From Heliorestis acidaminivorans (GTDB taxonomy: Bacteria > Bacillota > Desulfitobacteriia > Heliobacteriales > Heliobacteriaceae): a stretch of 64,000 nt of DNA. This document shows, piece after piece, positions 45,898-54,658 of the stretch. The notes under the pieces were generated by a model. That model was not told where the DNA came from, searched no databases, and saw only the letters and a program-made list of their open reading frames with translations. The DNA lies in NCBI RefSeq assembly GCF_008933955.1, contig NZ_WBXO01000004.1, forward strand, positions 1 to 64,000, written 5' to 3'. Position numbers and translations under genes: made by a program. How positions within the stretch are numbered: position 1 is the first letter of the stretch; the number at the start of each line of letters is the position of its first letter.

Positions 45898-46320
45898 ATG
45901 AACTCGGGTAGTTTTCACGATGGTCTTGCTTACGCTTACATACAAGGTTATTTTAATGAAGAATATGGATACATAGACAAAAATGGAAAAATGGTTATAA
46001 CAGTAAATAAAATAAGTGCTAGGGAAGCATATAAGAATTTTGATTTTCTTAAAGATTTTAATGAAGGATTAGCGGCTGTAAAGACAAATGCCCAGGTGGG
46101 AGAAAATGTAGAAAGCACTGCCGATGAGTATGGTGAACACTGGGGATATATTGACAAAAATGGAGTTGTCGTTATTGCTCCAATTTTTGATTTAGCAAAA
46201 AACTTTAGAAATGGTATAGCAGAAGTTAAAATCGGTCGAGAGTTTAAGTACATTGATACCGAAGGGAACTTTATCGACTTTGATAACTTAGTTAAAGCTA
46301 ACTTAAATCGAGGATCTTAA
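45898..46320 (+). CDS. WG-repeat protein, C-terminal part (split gene)
   Basis: 140 residues with further WG-type repeats (EEYGYIDKNGKMVITVNK, HWGYIDKNGVVVIAPIFD, FKYIDTEGNFI). The frame is open upstream to the A7 run and reads LTVAKYLSLGGRVG before ATG 45898, joining the preceding gene by a -1 shift. AGGAGGT before ATG 45898 may give a separate start. It is a frameshifted gene, a -1 frameshift product, or two coupled genes. Confidence 0.65.
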   Translation: MNSGSFHDGLAYAYIQGYFNEEYGYIDKNGKMVITVNKISAREAYKNFDFLKDFNEGLAAVKTNAQVGENVESTADEYGEHWGYIDKNGVVVIAPIFDLAKNFRNGIAEVKIGREFKYIDTEGNFIDFDNLVKANLNRGS

Positions 46321-46390
46321 GGAGAAGATCGAAAGTGAGGTTTTTCGCAAAGGAATAACCCAAACTTTTTTCTTTGATACATACATATCT

Positions 46391-46555
46391 ATGTTAGTAG
46401 AACACCCAAAACGAATGAGCAAACGAGGTGTCGGGACTTGCAACAACAAAAAATATTACTGTCAGCTACATGCAGGATACATTCTAGACTGTGTAAAAGA
46501 GCAGTTTGACAATATGACCTATAGTCCCGAAGAAATAGAGATTAAATGGGAATAG
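46391..46555 (+). CDS. Small cysteine-containing hypothetical frame
   Basis: ATG 46391 reads MLVEHPKRMSKRGVGTCNN..., 54 residues, with TCNNKKYYCQLHAGYILDC. The frame is open upstream with KGITQTFFFDTY, so the true start or a lost 5' part may lie before it. A further relic (SDPIVSVAENIVSRGYPTRAPYSLEKYF) follows at about 46595-46760. Neither is recognised. Confidence 0.35.
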   Translation: MLVEHPKRMSKRGVGTCNNKKYYCQLHAGYILDCVKEQFDNMTYSPEEIEIKWE

Positions 46556-46856
46556 ATCTTTAGAGCAAATTCCTGCTTTGAAGTCATATCATCAAGGCCA
46601 TTAGCAGATATAAAAAGTGATCCAATAGTTTCTGTAGCAGAAAACATTGTATCTCGCGGTTATCCGACTCGTGCCCCATACTCTTTAGAAAAGTATTTTG
46701 CCAAGAGAAATCTCTTCATTTCGATAAAAAAGATAATCAAAACGAGTCAGCCAGAGTAATTTGATAGAACGACGAAGAAGGCACACTAACGGCACGTTAC
46801 GTATAATTGCCTTAGTATAACACTGACCAAATAGAGATTACTGAGAGGAAGAAGAC

Positions 46857-48089
46857 ATGCTTATTGACATAGACAAAGACCTATATGAGAAGCCTAAACT
46901 GTACCTAAGAAATGGTCAAGAATGCCTATTGGACCCTATTAGACAGAAATTTATTCAAGCGAACCCAGAAGAAATAGTGAGGCAACGAGTTATTCAGTTT
47001 CTGATAAACGAAATGAGCGTTCCCTTAAATATGATCGATACAGAGGTTCAATTAAGCAAATATAAAAAAGGTGCAAAAGGGCGAATGGATATTGTTGTTT
47101 ATGGTGTAACGGAGTCAAACTTAGTTGAGCCTGTTCTAATAGTCGAATGTAAAGCAGAAGATGTACCATTAACAGATAAAGTGTTTAGCCAAGTATTTAA
47201 TTATGATGAAATAGTTCTTGCCGATACGGTAGCGGTAACAGATGGAAATTACATAGTATTTAGCTCATGGGATCATGAAGATAAAAAATATAAAGGATTA
47301 GAAAAGCTTCTTCAATATCAAGACTTACTTAAAAAAGGCTCTATTCCATTGGCTAAAATAGAGCAAGTACCATGGGAAAGACCAAAATTTGAAGATTTAC
47401 AAACGGACGAAGTAATCGAAGATTTTTATATGCAAGGATACATTGGAGAAGATACGGATCAAGAATTATATAGTTTCATCATTAACTTAGCATGTTGCCT
47501 ACAAGATGATTCGGAACGACTAGAAGATTTGAATATTAATGGCATAAAGTTCATTCAAGATGGAGGATTAAGATATACAAGTTATGGAGATGCCAGTGGA
47601 GGAAACTTTCCAGGAATTTACCGATTCTTCATACTGGAACAAAACGGTAGTAACCAAATAGTAAGCATTAACATTTTTGCAGTTGGAAAATTTGAAAAAG
47701 ATCCGACTTATGGAACCAGAAAAGGACAAACAGTTCTTTTTGTAGCCATAGATGATTTTGAAAAAAGCCATGCATCTTTACATTTAAGCATTGATAGGCA
47801 TGTTGAGGTGAATGGTCACAAATATAAAATATATCATGATGGAAGTTTGACAGCAGGAAGATTAGGTCGGGCCAAAAATAGAGACGTTATAGAATATGTG
47901 AAGAAGCATGCCCCATGGCTTCTAGACATTGAAAATAGAATATATTTGGGAGAGATAGATAATTCAAAAGAAATCAGAATTAACAATGGAGATATTAAAA
48001 AATTTCTAGGAAGAATCATTGAATATTCTTTTATTAGAGATGATTTTAGAAAAAGCATGATAAAGAAAAATAAGGGACTATATCCTTAG
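46857..48089 (+). CDS. HsdR N-terminal-domain (PD-D/ExK nuclease-like) protein
   Basis: This 410-residue protein has the type I restriction R-subunit N-terminal domain (HSDR_N_2): REPEAT-like ANPEEIVRQRVIQFLINE, then the nuclease core GRMDIVVYG...PVLIVECKAED with Asp, Glu and Lys in the D-(E/C)xK arrangement. The C-terminal 200 residues (LRYTSYGDASGGNFPGIYRFF; LHLSIDRHVEVNGHKYKIYHDG) form a separate domain. There is no helicase, HsdM or HsdS. Such orphan proteins are often in accessory regions and may act in DNA defence, which is inference. Confidence 0.75.
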   Translation: MLIDIDKDLYEKPKLYLRNGQECLLDPIRQKFIQANPEEIVRQRVIQFLINEMSVPLNMIDTEVQLSKYKKGAKGRMDIVVYGVTESNLVEPVLIVECKAEDVPLTDKVFSQVFNYDEIVLADTVAVTDGNYIVFSSWDHEDKKYKGLEKLLQYQDLLKKGSIPLAKIEQVPWERPKFEDLQTDEVIEDFYMQGYIGEDTDQELYSFIINLACCLQDDSERLEDLNINGIKFIQDGGLRYTSYGDASGGNFPGIYRFFILEQNGSNQIVSINIFAVGKFEKDPTYGTRKGQTVLFVAIDDFEKSHASLHLSIDRHVEVNGHKYKIYHDGSLTAGRLGRAKNRDVIEYVKKHAPWLLDIENRIYLGEIDNSKEIRINNGDIKKFLGRIIEYSFIRDDFRKSMIKKNKGLYP

Positions 48090-48112
48090 AAAACATAGAG
48101 TGCGTGGTTGTT

Positions 48113-48869
48113 ACAGATAGTAAGGTAGTAATGACAATCTAAAGAAGTTTGCAATAATAATAGAGTTTGCTAGATTATCGATGAGATACATTATCACAAC
48201 GGCATAGACAAGCTTACTGAGACCGTAGCCGCAAAAGAGAGTATCTCTGGAGAAAGCTTCTTGGCCCTTTCTACAAAGCGGTCCATAGAAGCTTTTTTGT
48301 CTCCATAAACACCTCCAATATGAATGATCATGTCAGTGCCACCACACAACTTAAGCAAGGTAGCATGGTAGGACAAGTCAGCTATGGCATCTTCAACGAC
48401 AGTACTTCTAGGAGAATTTAAGACTGTATACTGGCCTGGATGCATGGACAAGCGCATACCGGAGTCAAGCACTTCCTTGCGAATTGCTTCTGTAAGCTGT
48501 AAAAGCCTTTCTTCCTCATACAAGCTCCAAGTGAGTTCTCGCTTAGAAGCAAAGGGAATGAGATCAGAAGACATGCGAAAGACCAAGATATCTCTTTCTA
48601 TATTCCAGCGAATCATGGTCAAAGTGGTGCTTAAATTGTGCAATGCCAATTCCCGCAGATAGGCGATCCCTTTGCTTTGGTAAATTGTATCAGTCCTTTG
48701 TTTTGTATGCTGTTGTCTTGTCATCTCCAGCTTAGCAGGTTTGATGGTCAGGGTGGTCAATTTTTATTATAGCGATTGCAGGCTATGGTGATATGATAAT
48801 TATGAGTATGGAAACGAAACCTATAAAAGAAAGTTTGCCCAGGCTGAGCTTTATCAAAAGCTTGCGGAG
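48113..48869. repeat. Long direct repeat, copy 2 (deleted uvsE)
   Basis: Second copy of 37132-38275. Relative to copy 1, one deletion removes the 3' third of uvsE (junction GCAAAAGAG|AGTATCTC near 48240, with AAGAG at both ends of the lost segment) and another removes the 5' end of the gene (junction near 48681). Confidence 0.9.
48230..48690 (-). pseudogene. uvsE pseudogene
   Basis: The minus strand encodes UvsE residues of about 25 to 170 almost identically to the intact copy (YQSKGIAYLRELALHNLST to RAKKLSPEILS). The N-terminal MRLGY strand and the C-terminal metal-binding segments are deleted, so it cannot be active. The fused open frame 48194-48760 is an artefact of the deletions. Confidence 0.9.
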
Positions 48870-48876
48870 GAAGAAA

Positions 48877-49020
48877 ATGAAAAAATTTGAGTATAAGTGT
48901 GTTTTTATACTTGGACTAGGTGAAAGAACAACCAGAATATTAAATGAATATGGTCAAAGTGGTTGGGAATTAGTTGCAACAAGTTGGGTATGGCATTATT
49001 TCAAAAGAGAAATAAATTAA
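48877..49020 (+). CDS. Small DUF4177-like protein
   Basis: ATG 48877 is a few bases after GCGGAGGAAG. The 47-residue protein (KKFEYKCVFIL...LNEYGQSGWELVATSW..YFKRE) has the DUF4177 pattern of a beta strand, helix and W-E-L motif. The function of the family is unknown. It sits at the edge of the duplicated segment, and its upstream part is the decayed METK-type frame. Confidence 0.65.
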   Translation: MKKFEYKCVFILGLGERTTRILNEYGQSGWELVATSWVWHYFKREIN

Positions 49021-49044
49021 CAACATACTTAACAGAAGGCAGTC

Positions 49045-49170
49045 ATGCGCAACATACCTGACTATGTAAAAAGAGACGTTAGTGTTCGAACAGTGTTCAA
49101 CTGTGGCAAGGTTGAAAGATTCAGGTACAACCTCTATACTGAAAACAGAATTATGCATTATAGACTCTAG
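49045..49170 (+). CDS. Possible small protein
   Basis: ATG 49045 after GAAGG opens 41 residues (MRNIPDYVKRDVSVRTVF...MHYRL). It is basic and not recognised. It may be real or chance in this decayed region. Confidence 0.25.
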   Translation: MRNIPDYVKRDVSVRTVFNCGKVERFRYNLYTENRIMHYRL

Positions 49171-49239
49171 AAAAAGAGCTTGATGAAAAAAGTTACAAAG
49201 TAGTGCTGTTAGAATTCTACAAAAAAGAGGGGAACTATT

Positions 49240-50079
49240 GTGATACCGAAACAAAGGCTTACTACTATCAACAGACCGTGGGTTTACTCAGTCATTCTTT
49301 TCTTTATTCTTACTTTTGTAATGTCCGGATGTTCATCTTCGGAAACGGTAAAAGAAGAATCTACAGAAGCATCTCCTGTTGAAGTGGTTGAAACAACAAA
49401 TTCAGCGCAGGCAGGTGATAGTTCGGCCGGAGAAGAAAAAATAATTTCTAAGCCTGCCGTAATCGTAGCAGGTGTCGTCAACCTGCGTACCCAACCTGAG
49501 AAAGAATCTCCAGCATTAGGTCAATTGGTTATCGGAGATCCCCTTACTGTTCAAGCTAGTGTTCAAAATGAAGCAGGGGAGACTTGGTATCGAGTGACCC
49601 ATGCTTCTCAAGAAGCCTTTGTTCGCAGTGACTTGATTAATCTTTTGGAAGAGCTGTCAACAATCAAGTGGAGCAATGAACAGTTTATCGCATTTGCGAA
49701 AGAAGCAGATAAGCGAATTCACATCATTGAATATCGCGATTTCCCTGATTACCTACGGGATGCAAAAATGGTACCGAAAAAGTTTAGGACTCGCGAATCA
49801 GTCGAACAGCATATGGGCCACCACTGGAAAGACTCTATTGTTCAAGCCTACTGGCAAGATGTCCAACAGAATCCTGATGGAAGTGGTTATGGACGTGGAG
49901 GTGTGATTTCTATTTTGGATGTCCCCAACAATGAACTGAAGGTAAAACACTTGAATGATCAAGAAGTTCAGATCACTTGGGAATACTATTGGTATGACAC
50001 AGAGCGTGAAACCATGGAACGACGCTTGCTTTTGACAGATAAGGGGTGGCGAGTGACAGGAGTTGTTCAATTCCAATAA
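49240..50079 (+). CDS. SH3-domain lipoprotein
   Basis: Start GTG 49240 follows AAGAGGGGA. The lipobox FVMSGC follows a hydrophobic segment, then a Ser/Glu-rich linker. A bacterial SH3 domain spans about residues 73-135 (VAGVVNLRTQPEKESPALGQLVIGDPLTV...TWYRV). The C-terminal 140 residues have Trp-rich beta structure not recognised. Bacterial SH3 domains often bind the cell wall, so envelope attachment is likely. Confidence 0.8.
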   Translation: MIPKQRLTTINRPWVYSVILFFILTFVMSGCSSSETVKEESTEASPVEVVETTNSAQAGDSSAGEEKIISKPAVIVAGVVNLRTQPEKESPALGQLVIGDPLTVQASVQNEAGETWYRVTHASQEAFVRSDLINLLEELSTIKWSNEQFIAFAKEADKRIHIIEYRDFPDYLRDAKMVPKKFRTRESVEQHMGHHWKDSIVQAYWQDVQQNPDGSGYGRGGVISILDVPNNELKVKHLNDQEVQITWEYYWYDTERETMERRLLLTDKGWRVTGVVQFQ

Positions 50080-50147
50080 AATGACTCTAACTCGTTCGAG
50101 GCACTTTTCTCATAGGCACTAGCCTAGAACATCTTGATTAAAGTCAA

Positions 50148-50570
50148 CTATCGATCCAAGCCTTGCTCTGCAATAGCTTGAATCTGCTCACTCCCGTATA
50201 TCTCAATCCCCGAAGTATCCTTTTGCGCAATTCTATACATAGCTGTAGCAACTGCCTTAGCTTCAATGGCCCATTTGTTCAAGAAAGAGCTTTTGTTTGG
50301 TGATAAGAGCCTCTGGAATACAATACCGGCCATTCGCTCACCCAATCGAAATTCCTTACGCTTTCCTAACAGCAATGCAGGCTGTAGAATGGAGATTTTG
50401 GCGTAAGGAATTTTTTTTAATTGTTCTTCAAGATCGGCTTTCATTCTGGAATACCAGAAAAGAGACTGCTGATTAGCATTCATGGAGCTGACGACCAAGA
50501 AGTGATTTGCGCCTTTTTCCAAAGCTAATCTAGCGAATGTCAAAGGATACTCTACATCGATTCTATACAT
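50148..50570 (-). pseudogene. C-terminal fragment of an NAD(P)-binding oxidoreductase
   Basis: From about 50570 the minus strand encodes YRIDVEYPLTFARLALEKGANHFLVVSSMNAN...YSRMKADLEE...LQPALLLGKRKEFRLGER, the second half of a YtfG/HTATIP2-like NAD(P)H-binding protein. The N-terminal Rossmann GxxGxxG part is absent and the space is occupied by the divergent membrane protein gene. An upstream extension to 50708 has no homologous character. Confidence 0.7.
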
Positions 50571-50640
50571 AGCCTCTTTGGTTAGCCATATATTTGTCAT
50601 CCTTTTCTTACAGAGTTTCATACATAGGAGGTTATTAGCC

Positions 50641-51606
50641 ATGAGACTAAGGGAGCAAAGAAAGTTTTTGCCTTTCTTAGGGCGCTTTACAACAATCCAT
50701 CTGATCACCTATGGTGTAATCGGTGCGTTGTTTCTACTTGTACAAGGACTCATGCCAGAGGCCAAGCGGGTGGTACTAGACTTTTTTATGCCCTATAGAT
50801 CTTTAGATCTGATAGTTCTAGCATCTCAAATCTTGCGTGGCGCTATAATGGCGCTCGTCTTATATCCCTTTTATGATCTTATCGTAAAAAATGAACATCG
50901 TGGACTTATACTCTTTAGTGTACTCTGGGGGCTGGCTATATTGGGATCTCTTGAACCTTTGCCTGGTTCGATAGAAGGCTTCATCTATACAAAAACTACC
51001 TTCTTAGAGCACTTTGTCGTACTAGTTGTCACGGCTTTGCAGTTTATTCTTTTTACTTGGCTTTTTCTTCGCTGGGAGGATAAAAGTGAAGGTCTAAGTT
51101 CAAGAGTTGCTTTTCGTGGAAATGGTATAGGGGGCTATATAAGACGTTATACGCTAGTACATGTTACGATATACTGGATCGTTGGTATGCTTTTTTATCA
51201 GATCGCAGGTTATGAAGAGTTAATGTCTCAGATGGACGTTTTCCAACATTATCGGTCCCTTGATAATTTCATTATGGTTTTTGTCGTCTTTTTTGGACAG
51301 ATTGCTCGAGGTGCATTGATTGCTTTCTTGCTCTATCCGTTTTATAAGGTCTTTGTGAGAAAAGAGCATGGTTGGTTACTGCTTTTTGGATTGCTTTTCG
51401 GTTTGAAAGTGTTGGGTTCACCAATATTTATCATTGAAAGCATAGAGTTTTTCACAGCGGTAGACTCCTTGTCAGAAGTTATGGAAATGCTGACGATTGG
51501 TGTTCCTGAAATCTTGGCCCAGAGTTTTTTTATCTCGATTTTATTTTTTTGGTGGGAGAGAAAGCGGCTTAGAAATGGAGGTGTCTTTTTCAGCAAGCTT
51601 AGTTAG
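50641..51606 (+). CDS. Integral membrane protein with internal duplication
   Basis: ATG 50641 follows TAGGAGGTT and gives 321 residues with about eight hydrophobic segments. The two halves are homologous: RFTTIHLITYGVIGALF...PYRSLDLI...RGAIMALVLYPFYDLIVKNEHRGLILF versus RYTLVHVTIYWIVGMLF...HYRSLDNF...RGALIAFLLYPFYKVFVRKEHGWLLLF. This points to duplication and fusion giving a two-fold arrangement. The family is not recognised. Confidence 0.75.
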   Translation: MRLREQRKFLPFLGRFTTIHLITYGVIGALFLLVQGLMPEAKRVVLDFFMPYRSLDLIVLASQILRGAIMALVLYPFYDLIVKNEHRGLILFSVLWGLAILGSLEPLPGSIEGFIYTKTTFLEHFVVLVVTALQFILFTWLFLRWEDKSEGLSSRVAFRGNGIGGYIRRYTLVHVTIYWIVGMLFYQIAGYEELMSQMDVFQHYRSLDNFIMVFVVFFGQIARGALIAFLLYPFYKVFVRKEHGWLLLFGLLFGLKVLGSPIFIIESIEFFTAVDSLSEVMEMLTIGVPEILAQSFFISILFFWWERKRLRNGGVFFSKLS

Positions 51607-51611
51607 GTCAA

Positions 51612-51701
51612 AACACAAGGGGGGACGGTTCTTCTAAGCACTAAAAGTGCACAGAAGAACCGTCCCCATTGTGTTCTTGCGAAGATCCGTCCCCATTGTG
51701 T
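51612..51701. repeat. Dispersed GACGGTTCTTCTG palindromic element, copy 1
   Basis: GGGGACGGTTCTTCT (51622-51636) is inverted by AGAAGAACCGTCCCC (51653-51667), with a second partial GATCCGTCCCCATTGTGT behind it. It lies between the convergent genes at 50641 and ppc and can terminate both. Copies 2 and 3 are at 56425 and 61802. Confidence 0.85.
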
Positions 51702-51707
51702 CATCTG

Positions 51708-54449
51708 TCAACCTGTATTACCGACTCCTGCCGCAATACCACTTATGGTGAGCAAGACATCTGTAAAGAGGTCGTCGTCATCTTCTACGTGTTCACGCAT
51801 TTCTTTGATCAATTCTACTTGAATGAAGTTTAAGGGATAGATATAGCTGTTTCTTCTTTCGACCCATTCAACAATATTCGGAGAATGTTCAGGGCATTTC
51901 TCTTTCGTAATTTTCGCTACAATTTCTTGGGTTAGTTTAAACTCCGTTATAATATCGTTAAAAACTTCATCAGCAATCTTTTCGTCTTTTACTAATTTCT
52001 TATATTCCATCGCTGTGGTTAAGTCTGCTTTGGTTAGTGCAATTTGTAAATTTTGAATCACTGCACGGAAAAAAGGCCACTTTTCATACATCTCTTCTAA
52101 CAGTTTCATGTTGGCTTCTGATTCTTTTGCAAAGCTTGCTAATCCCGTTCCTGCGGCATACCAAGCGGCGAAAAATTGCCGTGTTTGCGTCCAAGCAAAA
52201 ACCCAAGGAATAGCCCGTAAATCTTCAAAGCGAGCGCTGTTTTTACGAGCCATGGGACGAGAGCCGATCTTTAATTCACCTAGCTCCATTAAGGGAGTTG
52301 CTTGCTTAAAGTACTTTAAAAAGTTTTTATTATGGAAAACGAGGGATTGATATTTTTTTAAGGACTTCCTCGTTATTTGCTCCATCGCTTTTTCCCATAC
52401 TTCTGATTGCTGACTGCTATTTTGCTGATCTTTAGTGATCGCACCCTTCAATAAGGCAGTAACAGCTTGTTCTAAGTTTAAGTAAGCTATATCGGGTTTC
52501 AAATAACGGGAAGAAAGCACTTCTCCCTGCTCTGTAATCTTCACGCTCTTTCCTAAGATTTCTGGTGGCTGAGACATAATGCTTTTATTCAAAGGCAAAG
52601 CGCCTCGACCTATAGTTCCGCCTCGACCATGGAAAAATTTAAGAGAAATAGACTGTTCTTTGGCAATTCGATAAATTTCTTGCTGTGCTTTGTACAGTCG
52701 CCAATGGGCCGTTAATGTACCACCATCTTTACTACCGTCAGAATAGCCCAGCATGATTTCTTGGTGATTGTTGCGCGCTTGCAATTGCTTGCGATAAATA
52801 TCCATCTCAAAAAGACTTTTCATCATCGCTGGTCCAGCAAGTAAATCATCGATCGTTTCTAAGAGCGGTGCAACGTTGATATCGCTTTCCACTTCGCCGC
52901 TTGGTAAAAGGCGATAAATACCCGCTTCCTTAGCAAGCACTAACACTTCAAGTACATCACTAACCGATTGGGCTTTACTAATTAGATATACTTCAATTGC
53001 CCGTTTCCCATACTCCTGATGTGCTCTACGTATCAAGCGAAAAACATTCAACATTTCTTCTGTTGCCTCTGAATAACTAGCATGTATGATTACTAAAGAT
53101 CTAGGATCACTTAAAACTTTTTTTAATAATTCGATTTTTTCATGCTCCTCAAGGTCTGCGTAATTTTCTTTAACAGCCACTCTTTGGAGCAATTCTGTAA
53201 TAGCCGCTTCATGTTCGCCGCTATGATTGCGCACATCTAGCGATAGGAGGTGGAAACCAAATAACTGAACTTGACGAATGATTTTGGATAACATTTTCAT
53301 TTCATATTCCACTGGATGATGCTGTTTCACACTTTCCCTAATGGACAATAAGTCATCTAGCATTTCTTCTGGCGATTGATAACCAATGCTTGGTTCTCCA
53401 ATATTTCTAAGCCTTTCAAGTATAATGGCTAATTTCCGGCGATATATTTCCGGTTGCACGGGCCATTTTTTCTTGTCCTTTAAATATAAGGCTTCTTCTT
53501 TTTTTACCTTCTCTTGAAACTCATTGCTGACTTCCACACGGTTCGTCGAATGACTGAACCTTCTCATTAACTCTACTAAGGCTTTGTCGTATTTTTTTAA
53601 CACTAGTTCTCTTTGTTTTAATAAGGTTCGAGCTGTAATAGTTGACGTTACATTGGGATTTCCATCGCGGTCGCCGCCAATCCAGGAACCGAAGCGTAAA
53701 AAGTTAGGAACTCTTACCTCTTGTCGCCCGTAAATGGCTTCTAGCTCTTTTTCTAAATCCTGATGAACGTCAGGTATAATATCGAATAAAGTTTCTTCAA
53801 AATAACGAAGACCCTGTCTTACTTCATCCATTACTGTAGGTTTCATGTAATGAAGTTCGTCTGTTTGCCATAAAGCGGCTATTTCGTTAAACAAACTCTG
53901 ATCTAGTTTCCTTAAATCTTTCGCCGGGATCATAGGTTGATCTAAAGATTGAAGGAGCGATAATATCCTTTTTTTAATATCGAGCACTGTTCGTCTTGAT
54001 GCTTCTGTCGGATGGGCTGTAATTACTAATTCGAAAGATAAACGATTTAATACTTGTTGAATAGTATCTTTAGAGATTTTATTTTCCTTAATCGTATGAA
54101 TAGCGCTCTCGATCGTGTCAGGATGTTTTTCAAGTTCTTCATTAAGTCTCAGTTCTCGGTTTTTGCGAATGAGATGGTATTCTTCGGCTATATTGATTAG
54201 ACGCAAATGGATCGAAAAAGCACGAATCACCTGCTGTCGTAAGGGAGGCTTTAGTTGACTAACTTCCTCTTTTAATGCTTTATATAAGCTTTCAGAGTAA
54301 TTGCTTTCTAATGTTGCAGTTATTTCTCTAATTTTATTTATCTGTTGCAATAAAGATTTACCGCCATGATGTTCTAAGATTTGGTCCAGCACTCGCCTTA
54401 GTTTTTCTAAGTCCTGTTGTAACTGCATAGAACAAGTATTCATCTCCAT
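51708..54449 (-). CDS. ppc: Phosphoenolpyruvate carboxylase
   Basis: Ppc carboxylates PEP to oxaloacetate, the main anaplerotic step for an incomplete TCA cycle. The ~913-residue enzyme contains the catalytic His in VITAHPTEASRRT near 150, FGSWIGGDRDGNPNVT, GYSDGSKDGG near 570, FHGRGGTIGRGG near 600 and the invariant C-terminal NTG. ATG 54449 follows AGGTGG. Confidence 0.97.
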   Translation of the reverse strand: MEMNTCSMQLQQDLEKLRRVLDQILEHHGGKSLLQQINKIREITATLESNYSESLYKALKEEVSQLKPPLRQQVIRAFSIHLRLINIAEEYHLIRKNRELRLNEELEKHPDTIESAIHTIKENKISKDTIQQVLNRLSFELVITAHPTEASRRTVLDIKKRILSLLQSLDQPMIPAKDLRKLDQSLFNEIAALWQTDELHYMKPTVMDEVRQGLRYFEETLFDIIPDVHQDLEKELEAIYGRQEVRVPNFLRFGSWIGGDRDGNPNVTSTITARTLLKQRELVLKKYDKALVELMRRFSHSTNRVEVSNEFQEKVKKEEALYLKDKKKWPVQPEIYRRKLAIILERLRNIGEPSIGYQSPEEMLDDLLSIRESVKQHHPVEYEMKMLSKIIRQVQLFGFHLLSLDVRNHSGEHEAAITELLQRVAVKENYADLEEHEKIELLKKVLSDPRSLVIIHASYSEATEEMLNVFRLIRRAHQEYGKRAIEVYLISKAQSVSDVLEVLVLAKEAGIYRLLPSGEVESDINVAPLLETIDDLLAGPAMMKSLFEMDIYRKQLQARNNHQEIMLGYSDGSKDGGTLTAHWRLYKAQQEIYRIAKEQSISLKFFHGRGGTIGRGALPLNKSIMSQPPEILGKSVKITEQGEVLSSRYLKPDIAYLNLEQAVTALLKGAITKDQQNSSQQSEVWEKAMEQITRKSLKKYQSLVFHNKNFLKYFKQATPLMELGELKIGSRPMARKNSARFEDLRAIPWVFAWTQTRQFFAAWYAAGTGLASFAKESEANMKLLEEMYEKWPFFRAVIQNLQIALTKADLTTAMEYKKLVKDEKIADEVFNDIITEFKLTQEIVAKITKEKCPEHSPNIVEWVERRNSYIYPLNFIQVELIKEMREHVEDDDDLFTDVLLTISGIAAGVGNTG

Positions 54450-54658
54450 TATGACCACCTATCTTTCGTGCAAATAGTGTCCATGATAGAACAAGGACAA
54501 GAGCTCGACTATATCATTCGACGCGAAGTAGGCCACTCCTCTAAATGTGCGAAATTGTAAAGTCTAATGCTTTTATCATTCAGTTACTTCCAAAATGAAA
54601 CTCCTGTATAATTGAACTACATTCTCTTTTACATAGAGTACGAATATAGGAGCAACCC

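Noticed and set aside
48194..48760. 188-codon minus-strand frame beginning MTTLTIKPAK
   Set aside because: It is the deleted uvsE copy fused to flanking repeat sequence, so it is described as a pseudogene.
42857..48869. CRISPR array or cas genes in the accessory region
   Set aside because: No regularly spaced short repeats or Cas-like proteins were seen; repeats here are long duplications and palindromes.
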